Numbered from the stretch's first letter, positions 55,028 to 64,000 are shown. The stretch: 64,000 nucleotides of DNA from Trinickia mobilis (GCF_017315705.1 NZ_JAFLRF010000002.1:186001-250000); one strand, 5' to 3'. The notes: generated by a model from the letters alone, not told the origin. Made by a program: numbers and translations.

Positions 55028-55240
55028 AAGCGGCTTCCGGACGACATGCCGGCCCGCAGTTGCCCGTCGATTTTCTCCGTAAGAGATCTACCGTTACGGA
55101 ATGCTCCCAATCGCTGCCGGCTCCGCAACCTCCAGGTCCGTCAATGCGGGGCGGCCGCCGGCCTGCTGCTCGTCATCCTGCGCGCACCGGCCGGACGCGC
55201 GTCGATCATGGTGGCTGCGTACATCGGCTCCGCGAGCACC

Positions 55241-56401
55241 TCAGTGTCGTGGCTCGAGTTCCAGCCGCCTATAAGCACTCGCTCTAAGCGTTTGACAGAT
55301 CGCTTCCGCAGCAACCTCGCATGTTTCGGATACTCGGAGTATGCAGGCATTGCGATGTTGTTCCAATTCTTGCATCAGTTCTACTCCACGTGCTTCCCGA
55401 GCGAGCTTAATCAGCTTCGAATTTGCTGCCACCACTTGTTCATCTGAAGGGGTCACGTCATCCAAATCGTGTCCCACGGTGTCTTCACCACGTATCAAGC
55501 CGAGACTGCATAAAATTCCGTAAACGTACGTGCTATGATACCCATGCACCATGGCATATTCCATTTTCTGATTCTCCAGTAACGCGTTATACGTTTCAGC
55601 AACGAAATTCGGTCCCGGCATGAACCAGTCGCGCGAAAACACATCCGACAATACGGAACTCGCTGTTTTTGAAAAAATCGAATCGCGAGATTGAAGAAAA
55701 CGCTGAACCATGACAATCTCGCCGAGCAGATCCCAGTCAGAATAGGCAAGACACCAGGAGATGGAGTGGTCAATAAATCCACATAATTGCCATCGATCTA
55801 TACTGGGACAAAATGTCGAACGACCGAAATCGGTTAGATACATCGCCGCATGAGTGATTGCATATGCGTCTTCCCGCCGCATGAAGATGGGATGCGTGGG
55901 TTTATTAATGATGCTGCACGGGAGCAAATCCGAGAAATCTGGGATTGTATTGGAGTAGAGACCGTATAGCCATCTGATCTCCATCTGTCGAAAATTGGGT
56001 CGATCGATTGAATCAATATAGGGCGATGCAAATGCTGCCTGTACTGCGGCGTCGAAGATTTCATCCCGTTCGCCTAGACACGTCAGTGCAATATGAGCCA
56101 GGGCAATGCCTCCGACGGCTTGTGGGCTCGAAGCCAGCAGGAAGAGATGCCGAGCCGTGCGGGCGTGCGGGGATAAAATCGCGCTCAGCTCACTAATATC
56201 TGTTTGAAAACCGTAGTCTTCAGGGATACGACTTGCTACAAGGAGCAGCAACGCCGTTTCAGCAACCAGCTTATCCAGGATTTGATGTCCATCCAGCGCA
56301 GGATCATAACGGGATGACAATTCCACAAATCTGTCCAGATCCATCAGCAAGGATCGCGCGAATCTAAGAACGTGTGCAAGATTATCTCGGGTGTCGCGCA
56401 T
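55241..56401 (-). CDS. DUF6895-like helical protein
   Basis: 386 residues, soluble, mostly alpha-helical. EDAYAITHAAMYLTDFG (177-193), YSDWDLLGE (220-228) and YHSTYVYG (288-295) are the motifs that I recall, without confirmation, from the DUF6895 family seen mostly in actinobacteria. No signal or membrane segment. It lies 83 bp after a 78-residue peptide gene, with a terminator-like hairpin between. The ORF is AT-richer than its neighbours. Function unknown; a peptide-processing or peptide-binding role is only a suggestion. Confidence 0.7.
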   Translation of the reverse strand: MRDTRDNLAHVLRFARSLLMDLDRFVELSSRYDPALDGHQILDKLVAETALLLLVASRIPEDYGFQTDISELSAILSPHARTARHLFLLASSPQAVGGIALAHIALTCLGERDEIFDAAVQAAFASPYIDSIDRPNFRQMEIRWLYGLYSNTIPDFSDLLPCSIINKPTHPIFMRREDAYAITHAAMYLTDFGRSTFCPSIDRWQLCGFIDHSISWCLAYSDWDLLGEIVMVQRFLQSRDSIFSKTASSVLSDVFSRDWFMPGPNFVAETYNALLENQKMEYAMVHGYHSTYVYGILCSLGLIRGEDTVGHDLDDVTPSDEQVVAANSKLIKLAREARGVELMQELEQHRNACILRVSETCEVAAEAICQTLRASAYRRLELEPRH

Positions 56402-56417
56402 TGACGGGCTCGCTTGG

Positions 56418-56443
56418 AAAAATCGCCCGCTTCCTCGCGGGCG
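56418..56443 (-). terminator. Terminator/attenuator between peptide gene and DUF6895-like gene
   Basis: On the - strand CGCCCGC, loop GAGGAA, GCGGGCG, then ATTTTT: a 7-bp GC stem with U-run, 17 bp before the DUF6895-like start. Partial read-through would make the peptide mRNA exceed that of the protein. Confidence 0.75.
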
Positions 56444-56484
56444 GAAATGGCTAAGTGCGTTAAGTCCGGGGCTTATACGGCGCG

Positions 56485-56721
56485 TTACTGGCCGTTTCCT
56501 TGCGCAGCGGCACCTTGATTGATCACAGCAGCACCCGGGTTTTGGCCACAGACGATGACATAGTGATCGCCACCCAACGCGTACCAGCCGGCTTGAACGC
56601 CTGGATTGGTGATACTGTCCGCAGAAATGGATAGCAAATCGTTCAGCGTGGTGCTGGTATTCAGGATGTTCTTGTTGTTCATGTCAGTGACGAGGCGATG
56701 AATATCGCTGATGTTCGGCAT
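56485..56721 (-). CDS. Small peptide of 78 residues, possible modified-peptide precursor
   Basis: ATG 56721 with AAGGAGAT. Begins MPNISDIHRLVTDMNN with helical leader character, followed by a Ser/Thr-rich segment (NTSTTLNDLLSISADSIT) and a hydrophobic GVQAGWYALGGDHYVIVCG, one Cys at 58, and an Asn/Gln/Gly/Ala tail. This leader-core-like layout, with a strong SD and an attenuator behind, resembles RiPP or bacteriocin precursors. No transporter or known modifying enzyme lies nearby, so it is a hypothesis. Confidence 0.55.
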   Translation of the reverse strand: MPNISDIHRLVTDMNNKNILNTSTTLNDLLSISADSITNPGVQAGWYALGGDHYVIVCGQNPGAAVINQGAAAQGNGQ

Positions 56722-56748
56722 GATGGATCTCCTTGAGTGGTTGAAAAT

Positions 56749-56766
56749 CACGTCGGGATTGACGTG
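56749..56766. promoter_or_regulatory. Inverted repeat upstream of peptide gene
   Basis: CACGTC (56749-56754) and GACGTG (56761-56766), loop GGGATT, 28 bp before the peptide start. Possible operator or part of the 5' leader; the region upstream is AT-rich (A/T runs at 56813-56824). Confidence 0.4.
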
Positions 56767-56823
56767 ACAAGCAGTAAACGGGGAGTGCCTGCTTTTTTAT
56801 GAAGAATTGAGCAATTTTTTTTA

Positions 56824-56970
56824 TTGGGACCCATTCCGAACGGAAACGACAATTTGCTTGGCGCCGATCTCAGGGGCCGTCGCGCGAAACGCGACCCCGC
56901 GGCTTTGGGGTTCCCCATCGCCCGGCGGCGCACGCCGGGATTGCGGCGCGAAGAAGTGGCGCGACGTCAC
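56824..56970 (+). pseudogene. Helix-turn-helix (MmyB-like) regulator remnant, first 49 codons
   Basis: NLLGADLRGRRAKRDPAALG, FPIARRRTPGLRREEVARR is the N-terminal start of an MmyB/XRE-type regulator. After EEVARRH the family text ends and the frame wanders into unrelated sequence. It is a broken gene end next to the peptide region. Confidence 0.65.
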
Positions 56971-57066
56971 GCGCCGTTCGAATCGCGACGCTCGATAGCG
57001 GCAATGAAAACCGGTGCTGGGGAAAAGGCAACCGGCAGCACCGGCGAGCACGCGCTCATCACGCTT

Positions 57067-57918
57067 CTAAAACCAGACGGTAAAGCGGGTCCCGGTCGCG
57101 AGGCGGCTCACCGTCAACCGCCATTCGTGCGCGATGGCAATTTCCTTGCAGATGGCAAGCCCGAGGCCCGCGCCGTCGTGCCTCGCATCGGGCGCACGCC
57201 AGAACCGCTTGAAGAGAAACGGCAGGTATTCCTGCCGGATACCCGGCCCTTCGTCGCGAATCTGGATCGACACCTCGTCGATCCATAGCGATACGACGCC
57301 ATTGGGCGGCGACACGTTGATCGCGTTCTCGACCATGTTCTTGAGCATGATGAAGAGCGCACTCCGGTCGGCCCATATCGACGGCAGTCCCTTGCGCTCC
57401 TCGAGCTCGAGCTTGACCTGCTTCGCGTCCGCCTTGCGCGCCAGATAGGCGACGACTTCCCGCGCCACATCCACGATGCTCACCTGACCGAAGCTGAAGT
57501 TCTGCGACTCGCTGACTTCCGCGAGATGCAGCAACTGGCGAACCTGCCGCGCCATCAGATCGATCTCGCGCAGCAGCAAGTCCCTATCCTTGATCTCCGG
57601 TTGCAGCTCGATCTGGCCTCTGACCAGCGTCAACGGCGTTTGCAATTCGTGCGCCGCTGCCGCAAGAAACTGCTGCTGAACCGTAAAGCCGTTTTCCAGC
57701 CTGCTGAGCGCTTCATTGAAGGCGCTGATCAGCGGCTTGAAGACAGTCTTCCCCCTCGAGACCCGCTCGGTGGCGACGGCATACGGTCTGCCGCCGATGG
57801 CCACATGGGCGATCGTGCCGGCATCGGACGGGCGGCCGGCCAGCCACGGATCGCCGTTTCTCGCGTTCGCGGACGCCAACAACACGCGTCTGAGGCACAC
57901 GTTCGTGGCGTGGCTCAA
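57067..57918 (-). pseudogene. Sensor histidine kinase, truncated without membrane part
   Basis: 283 codons. Dimerisation and catalytic parts are present: FLAAAAHELQTPLTLV (phospho-His), NMVENAIN (N box), IRDEGPGI (G1), FKRFWRAPDARHDGAGLGLA (F/G2). The front only carries a short sensor-end piece (GRPYAVATERVSRGKTV) that then jumps to the kinase, with no transmembrane helices or HAMP. A TTG begins the frame. No response regulator is beside it. Confidence 0.65.
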
Positions 57919-58049
57919 ATGGTCAGGCCGGAGTCGTCGGCGCCCGACGGGTCTGCGGCCGCGCCGTCGGCCCAGGCGGTGCCCGATGAAAGCAGGAGCG
58001 AAGCAACGGCGAGCAACAGCGGGCGTTCGCGGCGGAGGGGGTTTTTCAC
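57915..58049 (-). pseudogene. Secreted-protein N-terminal remnant (44 codons)
   Basis: GTG 58049 to TGA 57915. Basic start, then hydrophobic LLLAVASLLLSSGTAWADGA, a clear signal peptide with an AxA-like site, and stop after DPSGADDSGLTI. The first part of an exported or outer-membrane protein that has lost the rest. Confidence 0.5.
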
Positions 58050-58268
58050 GGTCGTGTCCCGGAGGTCGATGATTGCAACAGATGCGACTCTAGGACCGGT
58101 CGACTTACTCGTTACTTACTCGCCAAAAACGCAAGACACGGAGAAACGGGAGGCCCGTCCGCCTCACGGAAAGCACAAAGAGTGACGTCTCGGCGCGCAG
58201 CCGGTAAGCGAAGCGCGTAGTGAATACCCGTCGCAGTGGGCGGCGTTGAATACCGGCCAAGAACTGGC
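58050..58268. other. Region without recognised gene
   Basis: About 220 bp between the secreted-protein stub and DUF1326; no motif or good start found. Possibly remains of an older insertion. Confidence 0.4.
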
Positions 58269-58871
58269 TCAGCCTTCGTAGGCAAACGGCGAATAGAAGC
58301 CGTTTCGATCTGAAATTTCTCGGGTGAATCCGTAGTCGGTGAAGCGAAAGCGTTTCGACTTCCCGATCACTGCGGGAAAACCTGGCACGGCGGTGAACGG
58401 GTGGTTGGAGATCGTAACGTCGCCTCCGTCCTGGCCAGCCAGAGCTTCGATTTCTACCTCGGCCACGTCAGGAATGCGCAGGCTGCGCCGTTTCCCGTCG
58501 ATCTGGTACTCAATGGCGACCGCCCTGACACCCATCACTTCGCCGATCAGCGGACCGAGCGCCGCGAGCGGTCCGCCGGCCTGGCCCGAGAAAATCGCAC
58601 TCAATACCTGTTGCTGCGGGGGCGTGGCGCGTTCGTCGAGATACAGGGCCACCCTCCACTTGGTTTGCAACATGTGGCCGGGCACGTAGGCAAAGAAAGC
58701 TGCATTGAGCCCGTCAAGCGCCACGCCACCGGACGTGCCTTGGTCGATGTGCCAGCCGACGAGCACCCCACAATCCTCCTGGGACGGTGGTCCCAGGCAA
58801 ACGCAACTGCAGGGGGCAAGACAGTTGCAGCTTTCGAAATAGGTACCGGAAACCTTCCAGGTGTCAGCCAT
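58269..58871 (-). CDS. DUF1326 domain-containing protein
   Basis: 200 residues. WKVSGTYFESCNCLAPCSCV with its Cys cluster (CNCxxPCxC) and CGVLVGWHIDQGTSGGVALD are hallmarks. Usually next to a DUF2182 membrane protein; that partner is absent. Unknown function, possible metal binding. Confidence 0.9.
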   Translation of the reverse strand: MADTWKVSGTYFESCNCLAPCSCVCLGPPSQEDCGVLVGWHIDQGTSGGVALDGLNAAFFAYVPGHMLQTKWRVALYLDERATPPQQQVLSAIFSGQAGGPLAALGPLIGEVMGVRAVAIEYQIDGKRRSLRIPDVAEVEIEALAGQDGGDVTISNHPFTAVPGFPAVIGKSKRFRFTDYGFTREISDRNGFYSPFAYEG

Positions 58872-59148
58872 GGCATTACCCCTCCAATGTTCCCGACGAG
58901 GTCGCAGACCGATCCTTGCAGTCTAGGCCACAGGAATGGGGCCGTATCAAGATGAGGCAACGTTCGTCTTCGGCAATCGAATGGCCGTTTGCTGGGCGGA
59001 GCCGACGTCTGAACGTCCGAGCGATGGTGCGTGCGGACGCATCATGGCCGATCTCTGTCCGCCACAGTGACCGCCTGACGGAGCAAATTCCACTTTGCAC
59101 AGGCCGGTGAAAGACGATTGCGCATCGCCCAACCCTTGACTCGTAGCC

Positions 59149-59985
59149 TTACCGTCCAACCTTCCGCTGCGCCATATACGCAAGATAAGCGACGATCAGA
59201 TCGATCTCGCGATCGCTCAGTTGGTCCTGCGGGAAAGCGGGCATGGTCCGGCCGGGCCAGTCTCGAACCGATGCCGGATTGCGAATGTAGCGGTGCAATG
59301 CAGCGGGCTGGAAGTACTCGACAGGATTCATCGGCACGTTGAGGTCGGGGCCGGTGTCCGCGCTGCCCGCGCGGTTGAGCCGATGACAAGCGAAACACTG
59401 AGTGATGAACAAGCTTTGGCCCGCGCGGATCGGATCGGTTGCCGGCAGCGCCGGATCGACGGCGAGCACCGGCCAACGCGCGGATGGCGACGGTTGCGTA
59501 GCCAGTCGCGCGATCTGGTAAGGCCACTGCTCGCTGCGGACAGAAGCCGCTTCCCTGCCGACCCAGACCAAGTAGAACGGTCCCGCGCTGACCGGCTTGC
59601 CCGGCAGCTTCGGCCACGGCTGCGCCGGGTCCTCGACCGCGAGCCATGCGACGGCTGTCGCAGGATCACGGTTGCGCACGAGGTCCATCGGCAGTTGCGC
59701 GGCGAAGCCGTCGGTCGCACGCGCCTCGAGCACGCTGTCCGCAGGCAACGCCGCACCGTCGAGCAGGTCGGCCAGCGGCACTGCGCGGTACGTCGTCGAC
59801 GAACCGTAGGCGACATCTCGCGGAACGTGAATCTCGACGGCATCCGGCCGCGCCAGCAACGCCCTTTGGCTAAACGACTGGGTCTTGCCGCCAATCGTGA
59901 GTTCGATCGTGGGCTGCGCGGCCTCACAATGCCCGATCGCGCCAAGCGTCAGCAGCAATACCGCAAGCAACACGTGTTTCGACAT
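59149..59985 (-). CDS. Periplasmic c-type cytochrome with oxidoreductase-like N-terminal domain
   Basis: 278 residues from ATG 59985 after GGAGGA. Signal peptide (LLAVLLLTLGAIGHCEAAQ). Heme c site CFACH at 197-201, axial Met248 in TMPAF. The N-terminal half resembles sulfite-oxidase-like Ig domains (TYRAVPLADLLDGA). Could take electrons from a molybdenum hydroxylase such as the one at the window end. Confidence 0.85.
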   Translation of the reverse strand: MSKHVLLAVLLLTLGAIGHCEAAQPTIELTIGGKTQSFSQRALLARPDAVEIHVPRDVAYGSSTTYRAVPLADLLDGAALPADSVLEARATDGFAAQLPMDLVRNRDPATAVAWLAVEDPAQPWPKLPGKPVSAGPFYLVWVGREAASVRSEQWPYQIARLATQPSPSARWPVLAVDPALPATDPIRAGQSLFITQCFACHRLNRAGSADTGPDLNVPMNPVEYFQPAALHRYIRNPASVRDWPGRTMPAFPQDQLSDREIDLIVAYLAYMAQRKVGR

Positions 59986-60052
59986 TTGTCCTCCATGCAT
60001 CGTCGTTGCCGGCGACATCCGTAGCCATCACGCAGCCCGTTGTCACCCGTAC

Positions 60053-60988
60053 TCATGCCTCGGCCACTCGCCGGCCTGCCGTCCGGTAACGCCCCGGGCT
60101 CTGTCCGGTCCATCGCTTGAACGCGATGCTGAAAGCCGTATCGGACAGGTACCCGATGCGCGCAGCGATATTGACCAACGGTTCTTCCGAGTGCCGCAGT
60201 GCCGTGCGCGCAATTGTCATGCGCCATTGATTCAGATATTCGAGCGGCGCACGACCGACTGAGCGGCGAAACCGAACTGCAAAAGCGGTGCGCGACATGC
60301 CGACTGCGCTCGCGAGACTTTCGACCGTCCATCGTTCGCCGGGCTTCGCGTGCATCATCGATAACGCGGCGCCGATCTTGGCGTCGGACAGCGCACCGAG
60401 CCAGCCTTCGGGCTGTTCAGTCGACGCGAGATACGCGCGCAGCGCATGGACGAGGACCAGCGTAGCAAGACTGCCCTTCGCGACGTCGGCGCCCGGATAA
60501 GCGGCGCTGGTCTCCCATTTAAGCAGATCGAGCACGCGCGCCAATGCGTGCGAACCCACATCCGCGGCGCGCAGATGAATGAGCGGCGGCAGTTGCCTGA
60601 GCAAAATCTCCGTCACGTCGTTCTCGAAGATGAAGCGTCCGCTCGCAAGACTCACGAGGGCACCCTCGCCTTTGCCGTGGTAGCGGACGACACCGTCCGC
60701 GCCTCGAATCGAGCGATACGTCGCGGGACCGTCTAGCGGCGCACGTGCAGGATCGCTCGCGGAGCGAAACGGCAGGCCGTTGGTCAGCAGATAGAAATCG
60801 CCTTCCTCGATCAGCAGCGGTGAGCCTTCGCCCTCGATCCACAGATGGAAGTGCCCCGACAGCACGCTGCCGAACTTGACGTGCCGGTACGCCGGAAAAC
60901 GAAATGCCCATGCGCCCCGCCCTTCGAAGCGCGAAGAGAGGGCGCTGCTGACCCGCAGCAGCGACAGCACGTCAGAAAGAGCGTCCAT
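60053..60988 (-). CDS. AraC-family regulator (cupin_6 type)
   Basis: 311 residues. N-terminal binding domain (LWIEGEGSPLLIEEGDFYLL), C-terminal HTH WTVESLASAVGMSRTAFAVR, VNIAARIGYLSDTAFSIAFK. Common neighbour and regulator of small oxidoreductases; likely controls the dehydrogenase now truncated. Confidence 0.92.
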   Translation of the reverse strand: MDALSDVLSLLRVSSALSSRFEGRGAWAFRFPAYRHVKFGSVLSGHFHLWIEGEGSPLLIEEGDFYLLTNGLPFRSASDPARAPLDGPATYRSIRGADGVVRYHGKGEGALVSLASGRFIFENDVTEILLRQLPPLIHLRAADVGSHALARVLDLLKWETSAAYPGADVAKGSLATLVLVHALRAYLASTEQPEGWLGALSDAKIGAALSMMHAKPGERWTVESLASAVGMSRTAFAVRFRRSVGRAPLEYLNQWRMTIARTALRHSEEPLVNIAARIGYLSDTAFSIAFKRWTGQSPGRYRTAGRRVAEA

Positions 60989-61023
60989 AAATGTACGATC
61001 TAATAAGAAAAAAGCTGTTTTGA

Positions 61024-62013
61024 TTATACAAACCCAGCCTTCGTCGCGCGATCATTGCATCCAACTCCGTCGACGGCAAGCTGCCGGTCCACCACGCGCC
61101 GGAGGGTCGGTTCATCCCGGGTGGAAACGGCCTCGGCGTGATCCACGCGGTGGGGTCCGAGGTCTGGCATCTGAAGGCCGGGCAGCGCGTCGTGATCTCG
61201 TCGCATTTCGTCGCGCAGGAAAACGTTGCGAACCCGGCGCAGATCCTGATCGGGGTCACTGCGGCGGGCGCCGTCGCCGAGCGCGTTCAGGCGGACTGGC
61301 GCAACGGCACGCTGGCTGACTACGCGTTGCTGCCGGCATCAACCGTCACGCCGGTCGACGACTGCCTCGATATCGACGCCGCCCGCCTCGCTGTGTCGAT
61401 GCGCTACGTGGTGCCGTGCGGCGGCTTGCTGCGCGGACGCCTCGCCGCCGGTGAGACCGTCGTCGTCTCCGGCGCGACGGGCGCGTATGGCACGGCCGCC
61501 GTTCTGCTCGCGGTGGCGATGGGCGCGGCGCGCGTGATTGCTGTCGGCCGGAATGCGGCGGCGCTCGACGCGCTGGCGGAAGCGGGACGCGGGCGCGTCA
61601 CGCCGGTCGCCGCGACCGGCGACAGCGCGGCTGATGCCGACATGATCCGCGCCACGGCTCACGGCGGCGCCGACATGGCCTTCGACATGGTCGGCGGCGC
61701 GCGCGACCCGAACATGACGCTTGCGGCGCTGCGCAGTCTCGTCCCCGGCGGCCGACTGGTTCTCATGGGCAGCATGGCTGTGCCGCTGCCGCTTCCCTAT
61801 ACCGAAGTCATGGTGAATAGCTGGGAGATTCTCGGCCAGTTCATGTATCCGCGCGCCGCGTACCGGCGCCTGCTCGCGCTCATCGGGACCGGCGCACTCG
61901 ACATGAGCGCGATCCGCCCGGTGACCTTTCCATTGCATGCGTTGCCCGACGCAATCGAGCGGGCAGCAGCGGCGGGCAATTTCGAATGCGTCGTCATCGA
62001 GCATCACGAGTGA
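61024..62013 (+). pseudogene. Zinc-type alcohol dehydrogenase-like protein, 5'-truncated
   Basis: The frame begins right after a TGA at 61021 with no ATG before GTG 61138. It reads ASNSVDGKLPVHHAPEGRFI in the middle of a GroES-like domain, so about 40 first codons are missing. The Rossmann part is intact (VVVSGATGAYGTAAVLLAVA). GTG 61138 might still start a shortened 291-residue product. Confidence 0.6.
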
Positions 62014-62037
62014 ACCCTATGCAATCGGCGCCCTCCG

Positions 62038-64000
62038 TTACGCCCGCTTCAAGACTGCGCTATCCACCGGCAACACCCGGATCCGCGTGCCTGTCGCGTT
62101 GAAGATCGCGTTGCAGATCGCCGCCGAAGTCGGCGGCACGCCCGGTTCGCCGACACCGCCAGGCGGCGCATCGCTCGGCACGATATACACGTGGGTTTCC
62201 GGCACGGAATCGATGCGGGCGACCCGAAAGTCGGTGAAGTTCGACTGCTCAGCCGCGCCGCCGCTGAACGTGAGCTCGCTGTACAGCGTGTTGCCGAGCG
62301 CCATCACCACCGCCCCTTCGAACTGCGCGATCACGCGATCGGGATGAACGATACGCCCGCAGTCCACCGCCAGGTCGACACGCGTCACGCGCACCGAGCC
62401 GTCGTCGGCCACCTGCACTTGCGCAACCGCGGCGACGTAAGTCAGAAAGCTGCGATGGACCGCAATGCCACGCCCGTGGCGAGCAGGCAACGCAGCGGAC
62501 CAGTTCGACCGCACGGCGGCTGCCCGGACCACCGCCGCATAGCGCGCGGTGTCGATCGGATACTCGTCGATCGACGCGCCGTAGTTCGGATAGTCGACTC
62601 CCAGCGCGTGCAGGTCGACATGGCGCGGACTGCCCAGCAGCGCGAGCAGATGCTGCACCGGGTCCTGTCCCGCGGCAGCGGCGAGTTCGTCGACGAACGA
62701 GCCCTGTGCGAAGCCGTGCGGAATGTTGTACACCGAGCGATACCAGCCGATCCGCGTATGCGCCGTCGCCGCGCCATTCTCGCACTGCACGTTGGCGACT
62801 TCATAAGGCATGTCGGTCACGCCCTGCCCCAGTTCGCCCGCTGAACCATAGACCACGTTCGGCGTAAACGTCGAACCGATCGACGGAAACACGCTCCGGT
62901 GCAGCCACGCAATCGTCTTGCCCTGCGCATCGAGTCCGCCTTCCATGTGCTGCGCACACACGGCATGGAAGTAGTCGTTGCGGATGTCGTCCTCACGTGT
63001 CCACGTCAGCTTGACCGGTGCGCCGGCTTCGCGCGACAGGAATGCCGCCTCGGCCACATAGTCCGGCTTCGACTTGCGGCCGAAGCCGCCGCCGAGCAAC
63101 GTGACGTTGATCGTGACCGCCTGTTCGTCCAGGCCGAGCACCTGTGCGACCGTCGTGCGCGCTTGCTGCGGGTTCTGCGTGGCAGTCCATACCTCGACCG
63201 CGCCGTTCGCGAACGACGCAGTCGCGGCAAGCGGCTCCATCGCCGCGTGGGCCAGGTGCGGCACGTAGTAGTCCGCCGACACGCGTCTTGCGGCGTGCCT
63301 TAGCGCGCCCGCGGTATCGCCGTTGTTGCGCACGACCTTCCCCGGCTGCCGCGCGGTATCTTCGAGCATCTTGCGATACGCGCGGCTATCGTAGCCGCCG
63401 TTCGGCCCGAGGTCCCATACGAGCTTCAGTTGCCGGCGCCCCTCCTGCGCTGCCCACGTATTGGTCGCCACTACCGCGACGCCGCCCAACGGCCGAAAGC
63501 CGGCAGGCAGCGGCGCCGCGGGAATGCGCACGATGTGCAGCACGCCGGGCACCTTCATCGCTTCGGTCGAATCGACGCTCTTGAGCGTTGCGCCGTACAC
63601 GGGCGAGCGCTCGACCGACGCGTAAGTCATCCCGGGCAACACGACGTCGATGCCGTACGTCGCACGGCCATGCACGATGTCGTCGAGATCGACGATGGGC
63701 AGCGACTTGCCGATATAGCGCCACGTGTCCTCGTTTTTCAGCTGCAACGTGTCGCGCGCCGGCACCGGCTGCCGCGCGGCCGCCGCCGCGAGCGCGCCAT
63801 ATGAAAGGCGCCGCCCGCTTGCCGCGTGCACCACATGGCCGGGCTCGGTCCCGCAGCTCGCCGGCGCCACTCGCCACTGGAGCGCGGCGGCCGCTACCAG
63901 CATCTGCCGCGCGGAGCCGCCCGCTTCGCGCAACGGCTGGAAGAACTGGCGGATACTGCGCGAGCCATCGGTGTTCTGGTCGCCGTACTTCGCATTGCCT
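62038..64000 (-). CDS. Xanthine dehydrogenase family molybdopterin-binding subunit (IorB-like), partial
   Basis: About 654 codons; the start lies past the window end. GRATYGIDVVLPGMTYASVE, GGGFGRKSKPDYVAEAAFLS, IGWYRSVYNIPHGFAQGSFV and GGVGEPGVPPTSAAICNAIF are motifs of isoquinoline 1-oxidoreductase beta type. The last (VGEPGVPP) holds the catalytic Glu. It oxidises an aldehyde or N-heterocycle using Mo cofactor; the small [2Fe-2S] subunit should lie upstream outside the window. Confidence 0.92.
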   Translation of the reverse strand, partial: GNAKYGDQNTDGSRSIRQFFQPLREAGGSARQMLVAAAALQWRVAPASCGTEPGHVVHAASGRRLSYGALAAAAARQPVPARDTLQLKNEDTWRYIGKSLPIVDLDDIVHGRATYGIDVVLPGMTYASVERSPVYGATLKSVDSTEAMKVPGVLHIVRIPAAPLPAGFRPLGGVAVVATNTWAAQEGRRQLKLVWDLGPNGGYDSRAYRKMLEDTARQPGKVVRNNGDTAGALRHAARRVSADYYVPHLAHAAMEPLAATASFANGAVEVWTATQNPQQARTTVAQVLGLDEQAVTINVTLLGGGFGRKSKPDYVAEAAFLSREAGAPVKLTWTREDDIRNDYFHAVCAQHMEGGLDAQGKTIAWLHRSVFPSIGSTFTPNVVYGSAGELGQGVTDMPYEVANVQCENGAATAHTRIGWYRSVYNIPHGFAQGSFVDELAAAAGQDPVQHLLALLGSPRHVDLHALGVDYPNYGASIDEYPIDTARYAAVVRAAAVRSNWSAALPARHGRGIAVHRSFLTYVAAVAQVQVADDGSVRVTRVDLAVDCGRIVHPDRVIAQFEGAVVMALGNTLYSELTFSGGAAEQSNFTDFRVARIDSVPETHVYIVPSDAPPGGVGEPGVPPTSAAICNAIFNATGTRIRVLPVDSAVLKRA

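Noticed and set aside
58872-59148. Short frames between DUF1326 and cytochrome c
   Set aside because: No motif, no SD with good spacing; treated as intergenic.
1-64000. CRISPR array, tRNA or rRNA
   Set aside because: No regularly spaced repeats, tRNA cloverleaf or rRNA segment was recognised by reading; a tRNAscan run would settle tRNA.

Overview
The window is high-GC chromosomal DNA from a betaproteobacterium of the Burkholderiaceae, most likely Burkholderia sensu lato (Burkholderia, Paraburkholderia, Caballeronia, Trinickia). The basis is GC-rich codon use, many LysR regulators, a Gram-negative porin, pca/pob aromatic catabolism, and an anthranilate dioxygenase cluster whose gene order matches andAcAdAbAa with a divergent AraC regulator as I recall it from Burkholderia cepacia. 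Species is not determined. No rRNA, tRNA, CRISPR array or intact insertion sequence was seen.

Layout. 1-11,000: end of a LysR gene, two DedA membrane proteins (one with PAP2/LssY-like parts, one with a rhodanese-like tail), an M3 peptidase, a diguanylate cyclase, a DUF1810 protein, a divergent MFS/LysR pair and a LysE exporter. 11,090-11,307: a composite of dispersed repeats with a leader ORF coupled to a LysR gene. 12,300-17,600: CoA-transferase, HMG-CoA-lyase-like enzyme and two MFS permeases, plausibly one uptake and cleavage route for a C5-C6 branched acid. 18,064-22,193: pcaIJBDC of the beta-ketoadipate pathway. 22,518-24,506: a lower-GC island with a membrane protein and a frameshifted DUF6402-type gene. 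24,585-26,813: pobA with a divergent LysR. 26,900-37,600: housekeeping and accessory genes (folE, serine acetyltransferase, SDR, GtrA, XapX, AraC, SMP-30, FNR-type regulator, DUF72, ArgP/ArgO-type pair) mixed with decayed genes.

37,647-47,578: cupin, MFS, LysR, flavin reductase with two CDGSH proteins, then the anthranilate dioxygenase operon, its AraC regulator and a porin. 47,910-54,002: DUF1330 protein, phthalate-dioxygenase-type reductase and Rieske oxygenase, GntR regulator, MFS permease and class II aldolase/decarboxylase, which look like one aromatic-acid regulon. 55,241-58,049: a low-GC insertion with a 78-residue peptide gene, a terminator-like attenuator and a DUF6895-like helical protein, bordered by remnants of a regulator, a histidine kinase and a secreted protein. 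The end holds DUF1326, cytochrome c, AraC, a 5'-truncated dehydrogenase and a partial molybdopterin hydroxylase.

How it works together: pobA and pca carry 4-hydroxybenzoate toward beta-ketoadipate and activate it with CoA. AndA makes catechol from anthranilate. The phthalate-like cluster probably feeds another aromatic acid into central metabolism. Genes needed to complete these routes (pcaGH, pcaF, catechol cleavage) are not in the window. The most novel items are the peptide/DUF6895 pair, the 51-nt hairpin repeats with covarying arms, and the repeat-encoded leader ORF.
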